From Palsa-504 sp963753195 (GTDB lineage: Bacteria > Actinomycetota > Actinomycetes > Streptosporangiales > Streptosporangiaceae): 64,000 bases of DNA. Position 1 is the stretch's first letter, and each line of letters begins with the position of its first letter. The translations under genes were made by a program, and so were the position numbers. Below, one piece after another: positions 49,249-57,429 of this stretch. The DNA lies in assembly GCA_963753195.1 (NCBI GenBank), contig CAVWBH010000001.1:1612001-1676000 (forward strand). Direction: 5' to 3'. The notes below the pieces were generated by a model. It was not told where the DNA came from and searched no databases. It saw only the letters and a list, made by a program, of their open reading frames with translations.

Positions 49249-50044
49249 TCACAAGCCCAGCTTGGGCCGTACCCAGTCAGCGCCATCCTGCGGATCGCGT
49301 CGTCGGCCTCCGGAGCGCGGCCGGCGGCCATCTGGAAGGTGTGCAGCATGCCGGGGAACACGTCGAGCCGGACATCGACGCCGGCGGGTTGACCATCGGG
49401 TCACACGGGTCGGCGGCCTCGCCCAGGAAGCTGCGGATGAGCCTGCGCACGACTTCCCTGCGGAAGAACGGGTCCTTGTCCCGGTTGGCAGCAAACGATT
49501 CCCCGGTGACTTCCAGGTCCACGGCCGGCGAGACCAGCAGCGCCGCCGCGGGCAGCGGCAGACCCCAGTCCCGGGCCCGTAGCTGCACTGTGACCGCGAG
49601 CCAGCCCCCGACCGAATCACCAGCGAACGCGACATGGCTGGCCGTCGTCCCCTGATCCAGCAGCCATCGGTAGGCGGCCGCCACGTCATCCACCGGCACC
49701 GGGTACGCACCACCCTCGGGCAGCAGCCGGTAATCGACCAGCAGGGCCCGCGCGCCGGTCGCCTTGGCCAGGTGGCCGAACATCTTGCGGTGGGTGTACA
49801 TCGAGCCGCTGACGAAACCGCCGCCATGGATACACAGCAGCACCCGGTCCGGGCTGCTGCGTTTCGGCACCGCCCACATCGCGGGCCTGCCGCTGGCCGC
49901 GGTCTCGAGGTAGTCGACCTCGCGGGGCTCGGCGGTGAGGTCCCCCCACGACTCATCATCCGGTCCGTTGCCGTCCGGCTGCGTCATGGCCAGCCAGGAC
50001 GCCTCCCAGCGCCGCCTGACCGCCTCGGACTGCTTGCTCGGCAT
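49249..50044 (-). pseudogene. Alpha/beta hydrolase (HSL-type esterase), truncated inside
   Basis: From ATG 50044: MPSKQSEAVRRRWEASW, then the HSL-type oxyanion motif LLCIHGGGFVSGSMYTHR, nucleophile GDSVGGWLA, and VSPAVDLEVTGESFAANRDKDPF. After ADPCDPMVNPP the frame breaks near 49380-49390; the second frame gives VDVRLDVFPGMLHTFQMAAGRAPEADDAIRRM, and a second break near 49280 is needed to reach ADWVRPKLGL and the stop at 49249. About 30 residues between NP and VDV, normally carrying the GGDE acid, are missing. Unlikely to make an active enzyme if real. Confidence 0.8.
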
Positions 50045-50077
50045 CGCGGTGTCCCTTCCTCTCGCCCCGAAGGCCTC

Positions 50078-50947
50078 GATAATGCAGACCGCCGGCGCCC
50101 GGGAAAGGAATCGCTCTGCCGCCGCAGGCGGAACCGCCGTCGTAAGTGGCCCGTCGGCGGCGGCGGCCTGGGCATCGTGGGCCTGCTGATCCTCGGCCTG
50201 GTCTTGGCCTTCGGCGGCAGCAGCGGGAGCGCCATCGCCGGCAATGTGCTCAACCAGCTGAACACCCTCAACGGCCAGCAGGTCGATGGGCCCGCCACGG
50301 CCAGCAAGGTGGCCACCGAGTGCCGCACCGGGGCGGACGCGCAGCGGACGCAGGACTGCCGGGTGGTGGGCTACGTGAACAGCATCCAGGCTTACTGGTC
50401 CACGGCGCTTCGTGGCTACACGGTGGTGCCGACGGTGTTCTTCACCGGCCACACCCAGACGGGCTGCGGAGCGGCGTCGTCCCAGGTGGGCCCGTTTTAC
50501 TGTCCGCTGGATAAGCGTGTGTATATCGACCTGGGGTTCTTCTCCGACCTTCAGACGCAGTTCGGCGCGAAGGGCGGCCCGTTCGCCGAGGCCTACGTCC
50601 TGGCCCACGAATACGGGCACCACGTACAGAACCTGCTGGGAGTCCTCAAGACGGGCGGCAGCAGGGGGGCGGCGAGCCAGAGCGTCCGAACCGAGCTGCA
50701 AGCGGACTGTTACGCCGGGGTGTGGGCGGCGCACGCCGTCGAGGGGGGCTTCCTGACCAAGGTCACCCAGGCCGACATCGCCACCGCGCTCGACGCCGCG
50801 GCGGCGGTCGGGGATGACCGGATCCAGCCCTCATCCAGCCCGGAGAGCTGGACTCACGGATCGTCCGCGGAACGCCAGCGCTGGTTCACCACCGGCTACC
50901 AGACCGGCGAGCCGAGCAAGTGCGACACATTCAGCGGATCCCTCTGA
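50078..50947 (+). CDS. YpfJ-like neutral zinc metallopeptidase, start uncertain
   Basis: A membrane-anchored peptidase. The HExxHH zinc site is AYVLAHEYGHHVQNLLGV, with RTELQADCYAGVWAAHAVEGG downstream as third ligand region. One membrane helix (GGGGLGIVGLLILGLVLAFGG) precedes it. Homologues begin with a short segment like D-N-A-D; here LDNADRRRPGKE is seen at about 50078, but no ATG, GTG or TTG opens this frame near it: the nearest are an ATG at 49634, antisense to the esterase, and a GTG inside the membrane helix. The start codon may have been damaged. The given left limit is an estimate from homology. Confidence 0.7.
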   Translation, partial: DNADRRRPGKESLCRRRRNRRRKWPVGGGGLGIVGLLILGLVLAFGGSSGSAIAGNVLNQLNTLNGQQVDGPATASKVATECRTGADAQRTQDCRVVGYVNSIQAYWSTALRGYTVVPTVFFTGHTQTGCGAASSQVGPFYCPLDKRVYIDLGFFSDLQTQFGAKGGPFAEAYVLAHEYGHHVQNLLGVLKTGGSRGAASQSVRTELQADCYAGVWAAHAVEGGFLTKVTQADIATALDAAAAVGDDRIQPSSSPESWTHGSSAERQRWFTTGYQTGEPSKCDTFSGSL

Positions 50948-50955
50948 GATCGTGG

Positions 50956-51381
50956 TCAGGCGGCCGTGGCGGGCTGATCGCTGCCGCAGTACCTGCACTT
51001 GGACGCGCCTGCCGGCAGGTCGGTGGACAGGCACGCGGGGCAGGTCTTCACGGGCGCCGGGTCGCCGAACACGACCTGGCCGCGGCGGGCCTGAACGTGC
51101 TTGTAGGGCACGATGATGATGAAGTAGATCACGGCCATGAAGATGACGAAATAGATGAGAGCCGAGATGAACGCGCCGATATCCACGAACGTCTTCTGGT
51201 TGTGATCGCTGACATAAAAGCCCAGGCCGTTACCGGTCTTACCGCCGGCGGCGGCCACGAACGGGTTGATGATGTCGGAGGTGAAGGCGGTGATCAGCAT
51301 GCTGAAGGCGAGCGCGATCACCAGGCCCACCGCGACGACGATCACGTCGCCGCGCATAAGGAAATTCTTGAAGCCCCTCAT
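50956..51381 (-). CDS. mscL: Large-conductance mechanosensitive channel with zinc-ribbon tail
   Basis: 141 residues. MRGFKNFLMRGDVIVVAVGLVIALAFSMLITAFTSDIINPFVAAAGG is the N-terminal amphipathic helix and first membrane helix; GAFISALIYFVIFMAVIYFIIIVPY is the second. It opens under membrane tension to release solutes on osmotic downshock. The C-terminal helical bundle is replaced by CPACLSTDLPAGASKCRYCGSDQ, a four-cysteine zinc ribbon at about residues 113-132. Ends 8 bp from the convergent peptidase gene. Confidence 0.95.
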   Translation of the reverse strand: MRGFKNFLMRGDVIVVAVGLVIALAFSMLITAFTSDIINPFVAAAGGKTGNGLGFYVSDHNQKTFVDIGAFISALIYFVIFMAVIYFIIIVPYKHVQARRGQVVFGDPAPVKTCPACLSTDLPAGASKCRYCGSDQPATAA

Positions 51382-51566
51382 ATCGCAATCTCCGATCCAT
51401 TAGCAAAATCAGGCTGGGTCGACAATATGGCCACCTCAGGCGCATAGCTGCTCCCGGCCCGCTTCGGCCCCCGAAGTGCCTATGGTTCACTAGCGCACAA
51501 GCCACAACGATGATTTCGGTCATTACGGCCGCCGTCAAGCATTTCCGCGGCCAGGCGTGGCCTGTT

Positions 51567-52493
51567 TCAGTAGCCGCGGAGGCTGAAGGCCCAGTTCAGC
51601 ATGCGGGTCGCAGCCGCTCCGTTGACCGTGGTGCCGATGCCGGGGCTGTCGAGGTTCACCCCGATGAACGACCGGCCACCACGCGTGGCCTCGAACAGCA
51701 GGCAGTGCCCCGCGTCCGGGGTGTAGCCGGTCTTGATCCCTATCGCGCCGCGGTACACGCCGAGCAGCGGGTTGAGGTTCTGCCAGTAGTACGCGTGATG
51801 CCCACGGCCCGCCGCGATCCGGTACGAGCGCCGGTCGGTGATCGAGCGGAAGACGGCCGAGGACATGGCCACCCGGCCGAGGGTGATGAGGTTGGCCGGG
51901 GTCGAATAAGTGGAATATCCGGTCGGCCAGGGCAGCCCGTCGAAGTTGGTGAAGTGCGTCCGGGTCATGCCGAGCAGCTTGGCGGTGGCGTTCATCTTGG
52001 CGATGAAGGCACGCAGGCCCGGGCCGTACGCCTCGGCCAGGGTGTAAGCCGCGTCGGCCCCGGAGGGCAGCAGCAGGCCCTCCAGCAGCTGGGCGGCGGT
52101 GAGGGTGTCCCCCGGGCGCAGGCCCGCGTTGCTGGCGTCGTGCTCGGCCACGTAGCCGACCACGGCCGACGGCACGGTGATCTTCCGGCCCAGGTCACCA
52201 GCCCTGATCACCACCAGCGCGGTCATCACCTTGGCGATGCTGGCTATCGGCAGCTCGGTGTTGAGGTCCCGGCTCCACAGCACGTGGCCGGTGGAGGCGA
52301 CCGCGATGGCGGCCGCCTTGGCCTGTACGCCTCGCGGCCCGCCGGCCGTGGCCGGCCGGCTGGTAGCGGCCGCGGCCGGCCGGGTGGTGGCGGCGAGGGC
52401 GGGAGCGGTCGTGGCGAGCGCCAGGCCGACGATCAGGATCGCCACGCTGGCCCAGGTGGACACGCGGACCGCTCGCTGGGCACGTGCCGCCAT
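51567..52493 (-). CDS. D-alanyl-D-alanine carboxypeptidase (penicillin-binding protein)
   Basis: 308 residues. Signal peptide or N-terminal anchor: VSTWASVAILIVGLALATTAPALA. Catalytic SxxK is S85-I-A-K88 (LPIASIAKVMTAL); the KTG motif is in AIGIKTGYTPDAGHCLL. The SxN position reads LLPSGADAAYTLAE, with Ala where Asn is usual. It trims the terminal D-Ala from peptidoglycan stem peptides in the wall. No family membrane anchor at the C-terminus (ends FSLRGY), so it is probably tethered by its N-terminus or freely secreted. Confidence 0.9.
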   Translation of the reverse strand: MAARAQRAVRVSTWASVAILIVGLALATTAPALAATTRPAAAATSRPATAGGPRGVQAKAAAIAVASTGHVLWSRDLNTELPIASIAKVMTALVVIRAGDLGRKITVPSAVVGYVAEHDASNAGLRPGDTLTAAQLLEGLLLPSGADAAYTLAEAYGPGLRAFIAKMNATAKLLGMTRTHFTNFDGLPWPTGYSTYSTPANLITLGRVAMSSAVFRSITDRRSYRIAAGRGHHAYYWQNLNPLLGVYRGAIGIKTGYTPDAGHCLLFEATRGGRSFIGVNLDSPGIGTTVNGAAATRMLNWAFSLRGY

Positions 52494-52631
52494 GCGTCAC
52501 CCCCCGTCATGAACCACCGGATAACTGCCGAAATGCTCCCAGTTCCGGTACGTCATGGCAAACACCGCTATGACGGCCGCGGGGCGCGGCGGCGTAGCCG
52601 GGCGCAGACACCGTCAGATAGCGTCGGGAGA

Positions 52632-53639
52632 GTGAGCGCAGCGGGAGAATTCGTCAGGGATACGCGGTACCTGGACGGGCGGATCACGGCGGACGGGCGG
52701 GACGGGACGTTCCCGGTGGAGCCCGGGCGCTACCGGCTGGTGGTGGCGCGGGCGTGCCCGTGGGCGAACAGGACGATGATCGTCCGGCGGCTGCTCGGGC
52801 TGGAGCCCGCGCTGTCGCTGGGCATCTGCGGGCCGGAGCACGACTGGCGGAGCTGGAGCTTCGACCTGGACCCCGGCGGCCTGGACCCGGTGCTGGGCAT
52901 CCGCCGGCTGCGCGAGGCCTACGAGAAGGCCGTGCCCGGGTACGACCGGGGGGTGACCGTCCCGGCCATCGTGGACGTCCCGGCCGGCGCGGTGGTGACG
53001 GCCGACTTCCGGCAGATCACGCTGGACCTGGAGCAGGAGTGGGCGGCACAGCACCGGCCGGGCGCGCCCGACCTGTACCCGCAGCGGCTACGGGATGAGA
53101 TCGAAGAGATCAGCGCGGGCGTCTACGAGGACGTGAACAACGGCGTGTACCGCTGCGGGTTCGCCAGCACGCAGGCCGCCTACGAGGAGGCCTACCGCGT
53201 GCTGTTCGCCCGGCTGGACCAGCTGTCGCAGCGGCTGGCCACCCGGCGGTACCTGGTCGGCGACACGATCACCGAGGCGGACGTCCGGCTGTGGCCCACC
53301 CTGGTCCGGTTCGACGCGGTCTACCACGGTCACTTCAAGTGCAACCGGAACAAGCTCACCGAGATGCCGGTGCTGTGGGCCTACGCCCGGGACCTGTTCC
53401 AGACGCCCGGGTTCGGCGACACGATCGACTTCGAGCAGACCAAGCAGCACTACTACAAGGTGCACACCGGCCTGAACCCGTCGGGGATCGTCCCGGCCGG
53501 GCCGGACCTGTCCGGCTGGGCCACGCCGCACCACCGCGAGGAGCTGGGCGGGCGGCCGTTCGGCGACGGGACGCCGCCGGAGGCGGAAAGGGTAACAGGG
53601 CCGCCGGAGGCGGAGAGGGCACCGCGGATCATGAGCTGA
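52632..53639 (+). CDS. ECM4-type glutathione transferase-like reductase
   Basis: 335 residues of the Xi-class/ECM4 (S-glutathionyl-hydroquinone reductase) type. The catalytic Cys is C42 in VVARACPWANRTMIVRRLLGL; the C-terminal helical domain has RRYLVGDTITEADVRLWPTLVRFDAVYHGHFKCNRNKL. In actinobacteria, where mycothiol replaces glutathione, the thiol partner may be mycothiol. GTG start at 52632. The last codons repeat PPEAER twice from a direct DNA repeat (ccgccggaggcgg), an extended tail not needed by the fold. Confidence 0.88.
   Translation: MSAAGEFVRDTRYLDGRITADGRDGTFPVEPGRYRLVVARACPWANRTMIVRRLLGLEPALSLGICGPEHDWRSWSFDLDPGGLDPVLGIRRLREAYEKAVPGYDRGVTVPAIVDVPAGAVVTADFRQITLDLEQEWAAQHRPGAPDLYPQRLRDEIEEISAGVYEDVNNGVYRCGFASTQAAYEEAYRVLFARLDQLSQRLATRRYLVGDTITEADVRLWPTLVRFDAVYHGHFKCNRNKLTEMPVLWAYARDLFQTPGFGDTIDFEQTKQHYYKVHTGLNPSGIVPAGPDLSGWATPHHREELGGRPFGDGTPPEAERVTGPPEAERAPRIMS
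53573..53616 (+). repeat. Direct repeat at the glutathione transferase 3' end
   Basis: gccgccggaggcggaaaggg and gccgccggaggcggagaggg, 24 bp apart, in frame, encoding PPEAER twice just before the stop codon. Confidence 0.8.
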
Positions 53640-54942
53640 GGCCGGAGCAGGCGGCCGGGGGCGTCATGCGGGCCAGGCCGGACAGCTGGGACTGGTTGTC
53701 GGTGTAGGAGGCGTAGGCGTGGTCGCCGGCCACCACGGGGCTGCCGAAGTACTCCACCACGCCGTGGTCGGCCGGGACGGTCGCTCGAGCCAGGACCTGG
53801 CCGGTGGCCGGGCTCGCGCACACCAGGTTGCCGGTGCCGCCGACCCAGACGACGCCGCCGCTGTAGCTCGGGACGGACGCGAAGCCGCCGCCCGCGCCCC
53901 GGCCGACCTGGACCGCCTGGGCCAGGTTCCCGTCTGGGGCGAACCACGTCCACTGGCTCTGCCCGGTGCCGGTCGTGCCCCAGACGCCGCCTGAGGTCGC
54001 AACCAGGTGGCCGCCGGAGCCGCCGCCGGCCAGGGTGGACGAGCCCACCTCGGTGGCCGATGCGACGTCGTAGGCCAGCAGCTTGAACGGGCTCGCGGGG
54101 CCGACGCCGACGTACAGCTTGCTCCCGTCGGGCGAGACCGCCACCGAGTTGGCCGCGCCCGCGGGCAGGTAGATCCGCTGCAGGACCTGCCCGCCGGACG
54201 GGTTCACGATCGCCACCATCTGGCCGGCGGCCACGTAGAGGTGACCGTCGGGGCCGGCGGCCAGCACGGACGAGACCGAGGTGGCGACGTGGCCGGTGGC
54301 GGGCACCAGCACGGAGGAGGTCTGGGCGAGCGTCCCGGCGTCGTAGCTGTGCAGGACGACGTTGCCGCCGCTGTAGGACCACACCACCCACACCGTGTTC
54401 CCGATGACGACCGGCGGGTTCGGCAGCGGCGCGGTGTAGCGGGCCGTCGCGGCGACGGTCCCGGTGGCCGGGTCGATCCGGTCCAAGGTGCCGTTCCCGT
54501 ACCCGTACAGCGAGCTGCCCGCGGCGACCAGCGAGCCTTGGGTGAGCGCCTGATGATTGATCAGCTCCGCGCCCCAGGGGCCGCCCGTGATGGGCGTCCC
54601 CGGCAGGGCCTGCGCCGTGGTGGAGGGCGAGGCGGAGGCCGTCGCCGACGAGGCCGTGGCGGTGGCCGTCGACGGGGCTCCGCCGGCTGCGGGCGGGGAG
54701 CTGTGATGGGAGCTGGCCAGCGTCGCGATGCCGACGCTGGCGCCGGCGATGACGACCACGGCGGCCGCGGCGGCCGCGGGGGCCCAGGAGTGGCTGAGGA
54801 AACCGCGCCGCCGCCGCGGCTCCCGGGCCAGCTGCGGCTCGCTGACCAAGCGGTACGCGACCTGCTCGACGGTCGTGCGGCGCGGCGGCTCGGGCGTGAG
54901 CCGGTGCAGCGCCTCAGCCAGCCGCCGTTCCTCGTCGTTCAC
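53629..54942 (-). CDS. Membrane-anchored beta-propeller protein linked to a SigE-type factor
   Basis: 437 residues. Residues 1-50 are cytoplasmic and Arg-rich, residues about 53-77 a membrane helix (APAAAAAAVVVIAGASVGIATLA), then a Ser/Thr/Ala-rich stalk and an extracytoplasmic propeller (GSSLYGYGNGTLDRIDPATGTVAATARYT, VAVSPDGSKLYVGVG, VVWVGGTGNLVCASPATGQVL). Its GTG overlaps the sigma stop codon (GTGA), and position suggests an anti-sigma or sensor role, though no zinc anti-sigma motif is present. Confidence 0.85.
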   Translation of the reverse strand: MNDEERRLAEALHRLTPEPPRRTTVEQVAYRLVSEPQLAREPRRRRGFLSHSWAPAAAAAAVVVIAGASVGIATLASSHHSSPPAAGGAPSTATATASSATASASPSTTAQALPGTPITGGPWGAELINHQALTQGSLVAAGSSLYGYGNGTLDRIDPATGTVAATARYTAPLPNPPVVIGNTVWVVWSYSGGNVVLHSYDAGTLAQTSSVLVPATGHVATSVSSVLAAGPDGHLYVAAGQMVAIVNPSGGQVLQRIYLPAGAANSVAVSPDGSKLYVGVGPASPFKLLAYDVASATEVGSSTLAGGGSGGHLVATSGGVWGTTGTGQSQWTWFAPDGNLAQAVQVGRGAGGGFASVPSYSGGVVWVGGTGNLVCASPATGQVLARATVPADHGVVEYFGSPVVAGDHAYASYTDNQSQLSGLARMTPPAACSGLSS

Positions 54943-55478
54943 GATGCCACCTCTCCGCTCATGAGCTCCGCCAGGCCGGGCGCGTCCCTGAGCCGGGCCA
55001 GCGCCTTGGCCGCGTGGGACTTCACCGCGCCCACCGAGCAGCCCATCGCCGCCGCGGTCTGGGACTCCGTCTGGTCGGCGAAATAGCGCAGCACGACCAC
55101 GGCCCGCTGCCGGGCGGGCAGCCGGTCCAGCGCGGCCAGCAAGGACTGGCGGGCATCCACCATCGCGAACACATCCCCGTAGGCCGCCCGCTCAGGCAGC
55201 CGGCCGGTGGCGACCTCCCCGTTCCAGCGGCGCTGCCGCCAGCGCAGGAACGTGTTCACCATGATCTTGCGCACGTACAGCTCGGGCGCGTCCTGGCGCC
55301 GCAGGCTGGCCCACCGCGGCCAGGCCGCGGCGAGCGCGGTCTGGACCAGGTCTTCGGCGGCCGGCCAGTCGCCGGTCAGCAGCCAGCCGGACCGCAGCAG
55401 CGCGGATGATCGCGCCTCGACGAAGTCACGGAACCCGTCTGGCTCTGGCAGATGCTCCACCCCGGTCAGCGTGTCCAC
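54939..55478 (-). CDS. SigE-family ECF RNA polymerase sigma factor
   Basis: 179 residues. Region 2: FRDFVEARSSALLRSGWLLTGDWPAAEDLVQTALAAAWPRWASLRRQDAPELYVRKIMVNTFLRWRQRR; region 4: LDRLPARQRAVVVLRYFADQTESQTAAAMGCSVGAVKSHAAKALARLR. Pattern is that of the actinobacterial SigE-family (TIGR02983). GTG at 55478 is preferred over the longer frame because ggagg lies just before it. Coupled to the propeller gene. Confidence 0.92.
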   Translation of the reverse strand: MDTLTGVEHLPEPDGFRDFVEARSSALLRSGWLLTGDWPAAEDLVQTALAAAWPRWASLRRQDAPELYVRKIMVNTFLRWRQRRWNGEVATGRLPERAAYGDVFAMVDARQSLLAALDRLPARQRAVVVLRYFADQTESQTAAAMGCSVGAVKSHAAKALARLRDAPGLAELMSGEVAS

Positions 55479-55556
55479 CAATCCTCCGTTCGGGCCCAAT
55501 ACGGGTGGCGGGTGCGGCCTCATGTGTACTAAGAGACGCTAGCCACCCGGAAAGGT

Positions 55557-56336
55557 TCACTCCCGGAGACGGCTCAACGTCTCACTCGCCCGCCGCTGCT
55601 GCGACTCGGCCCGGTAGGCCTGCCGCCGGGCGTCGGCGAGCTGCTGGCGCGCCTGCGCCAGCTCGGCTTCCAGCCGCCGGACCGTGTCCTGGCGCTGTTG
55701 CTCAGCCGCGTTAGCGGCGTCAGCGGCATAGACGGCGTCAGCCACGGCCCGTTCGGCCGAAGTGATCTTCTCGCGGTGACGGCGTTCGCGCTCGGCACTC
55801 GGCTCAACTGGGGCGGGTTTTCTGGATTTCGCGGGCGGCGCGCTCGGCGGCAGGGCACTTGGCGGCTGGGCGCCGCCCGGGCCGAAGCCGGCCCAGTGCG
55901 CGGCGCGGACCAGGGAGCCGAGGCTGGCCGCCACCTCCGGATCGGCCAGGGCCGCGTCCAGCGTCGCGGTCACCTCCTCGCGCACCGAGGCGGGCGGGGC
56001 GTCGGTGTCCGCGAAGGCCTGCCGGGTGAGCTCGTCGACCAGCTGGGACCGGGCCGCGGTCAGCTCCCGGATCCGCCCGCCGTCCGCGGACGGCCCGGCC
56101 TGGCGCAGCTCGTCGGCCAGCCGGGCTAGCCGGGCGGGAACCTCGGGGTCGGCGTGGACCAGGCGGTTGACGGCCCAGGCCGACCGGGTCGGCTTGCGCA
56201 GCGCGCCGATCTGCTTGGCCGCGGCGGTCTCCCCCGCCTCCCGGGCGCGGGCGACGAGTTCCTGGCGCCGGGAGGTGAAGTCTTCCGGGTCGGCTTGGTA
56301 GAGCTCGGCCTTCGCGCCGGCCAGCAGGTCTGCCAT
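55557..56336 (-). CDS. Conserved hypothetical protein with C-terminal coiled coil
   Basis: 259 residues, no signal peptide. The first 150 residues are helical (LLAGAKAELYQADPEDFTSRRQELVARAREAGETAAAKQIGALRKPTRSAWAVNRLV), a pattern shared by many actinobacterial proteins of unknown role. A Pro-rich linker follows and then a long Arg/Glu/Gln/Ala-rich coiled coil to the end (VADAVYAADAANAAEQQRQDTVRRLEAELAQARQQLADARRQAYRAESQQRRASETL). Possibly a scaffold; no function assigned. It is divergent from the SigG-like gene. Confidence 0.75.
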   Translation of the reverse strand: MADLLAGAKAELYQADPEDFTSRRQELVARAREAGETAAAKQIGALRKPTRSAWAVNRLVHADPEVPARLARLADELRQAGPSADGGRIRELTAARSQLVDELTRQAFADTDAPPASVREEVTATLDAALADPEVAASLGSLVRAAHWAGFGPGGAQPPSALPPSAPPAKSRKPAPVEPSAERERRHREKITSAERAVADAVYAADAANAAEQQRQDTVRRLEAELAQARQQLADARRQAYRAESQQRRASETLSRLRE

Positions 56337-56451
56337 GCAGGCAGAATAAGCAGCATGACCGGCATCGTGCCATCGGGGCAGGGGCGGCTGCTGGCCGCCC
56401 GGCGTCATTGGGCGGCGGAAATGTCGGGGGTGCGACGTAGGGTGGTGAGCT

Positions 56452-57429
56452 ATGCCGACTAGCCAACTCACCGAGGTGAGCCCGGAGAAGCTCGAGTCCT
56501 ACCGCCGGGAGCTGACCGGCTACTGCTACCGCATGCTGGGCTCGGGGTTCGAGGCCGACGACGCCGTGCAGGAGACCATGGTGCGGGCCTGGCGCGCGGC
56601 CGACGGGTTCGAGGGACGCTCGAGCGTGCGGTCGTGGCTGTACCGGATCGCCACCAACATCTGCCTGGACATGCTGCGCGGCAGGCAGCGCCGGGCGCTG
56701 CCGATGGACCTCGGCCCGGCCTCGCCGCCGGTCGAGGCGCTGCTCGGCGACTGGAGCACCGAGGACCTCTGGATCTCCCCGATCGCGGATGACCGGGTGC
56801 TGCCCGAGCATGGCGACCCGGCGGACATCGCGGTGGCCCGGGACACGATCCGGCTGGCGTTCATCACCGCGCTGCAGCACCTGCCGGCCCGGCAGCGGGC
56901 CAGCCTGATCCTGTGCGAGGTGCTGCGCATGCCCGCGGCCGAGGCGGCCGCCACGCTCGGCACCAGCGTTCCCGCGGTCAACAGCGCGCTGCAGCGGGCC
57001 CGGGCCACGCTGGCCGACCTGCCGCCCGAGCAGCGGCCCGGCCCGCTGGACCCGGACCAGGCCGGCCAGCTGGCCCGGTACGTGGACGCGTTCCAGCGCT
57101 ATGACATGGAGCAGCTGGTCACGCTGCTGGCCGACGACGCGCTGATGACGATGCCGCCGTACGCCTTCTGGGTCCGGGGCGCGCAGAACGTCTGCCGCTG
57201 GATGAACGAGCCGACGCCGAGCCTGTGCGCCGGCTCGATCATGGTGCCCGCGGGGCGGGTCAACGGGGTGCAGGCGTTCGCGCAGTACAAGCCGGACCCG
57301 GCGGGCGGGCATGCGCCCTGGGCCCTGCAGGTGCACGAGGTGTCCGGCGGCCTGGTCAGCCGGATGACGTTCTTCCTGGACACCGAGCGGATCTTCGCCG
57401 AGCTCGGGCTGGCGCCGCACCTGCCGTGA
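56452..57429 (+). CDS. SigG-like ECF sigma factor with SnoaL-like C-terminal domain
   Basis: 325 residues. Region 2: LESYRRELTGYCYRMLGSGFEADDAVQETMVRAWRAADGFEGRSSVRSWLYRIATNICLDMLRGRQRRALPMDLG; region 4: LQHLPARQRASLILCEVLRMPAAEAAATLGTSVPAVNSALQRARATL. The C-terminal SnoaL-like part (ARYVDAFQRYDMEQLVTLLADDALMTMPPYAFWVRG) replaces a separate anti-sigma factor in this group. Same type as the broken factor at 48197-49203. Start ATG at 56452. The convergent NRDE frame runs into its 3' end. Confidence 0.92.
   Translation: MPTSQLTEVSPEKLESYRRELTGYCYRMLGSGFEADDAVQETMVRAWRAADGFEGRSSVRSWLYRIATNICLDMLRGRQRRALPMDLGPASPPVEALLGDWSTEDLWISPIADDRVLPEHGDPADIAVARDTIRLAFITALQHLPARQRASLILCEVLRMPAAEAAATLGTSVPAVNSALQRARATLADLPPEQRPGPLDPDQAGQLARYVDAFQRYDMEQLVTLLADDALMTMPPYAFWVRGAQNVCRWMNEPTPSLCAGSIMVPAGRVNGVQAFAQYKPDPAGGHAPWALQVHEVSGGLVSRMTFFLDTERIFAELGLAPHLP

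Noticed and set aside
51382..51566. Gene or RNA between mscL and the carboxypeptidase
   Set aside because: No convincing frame, repeat or stable hairpin noticed.
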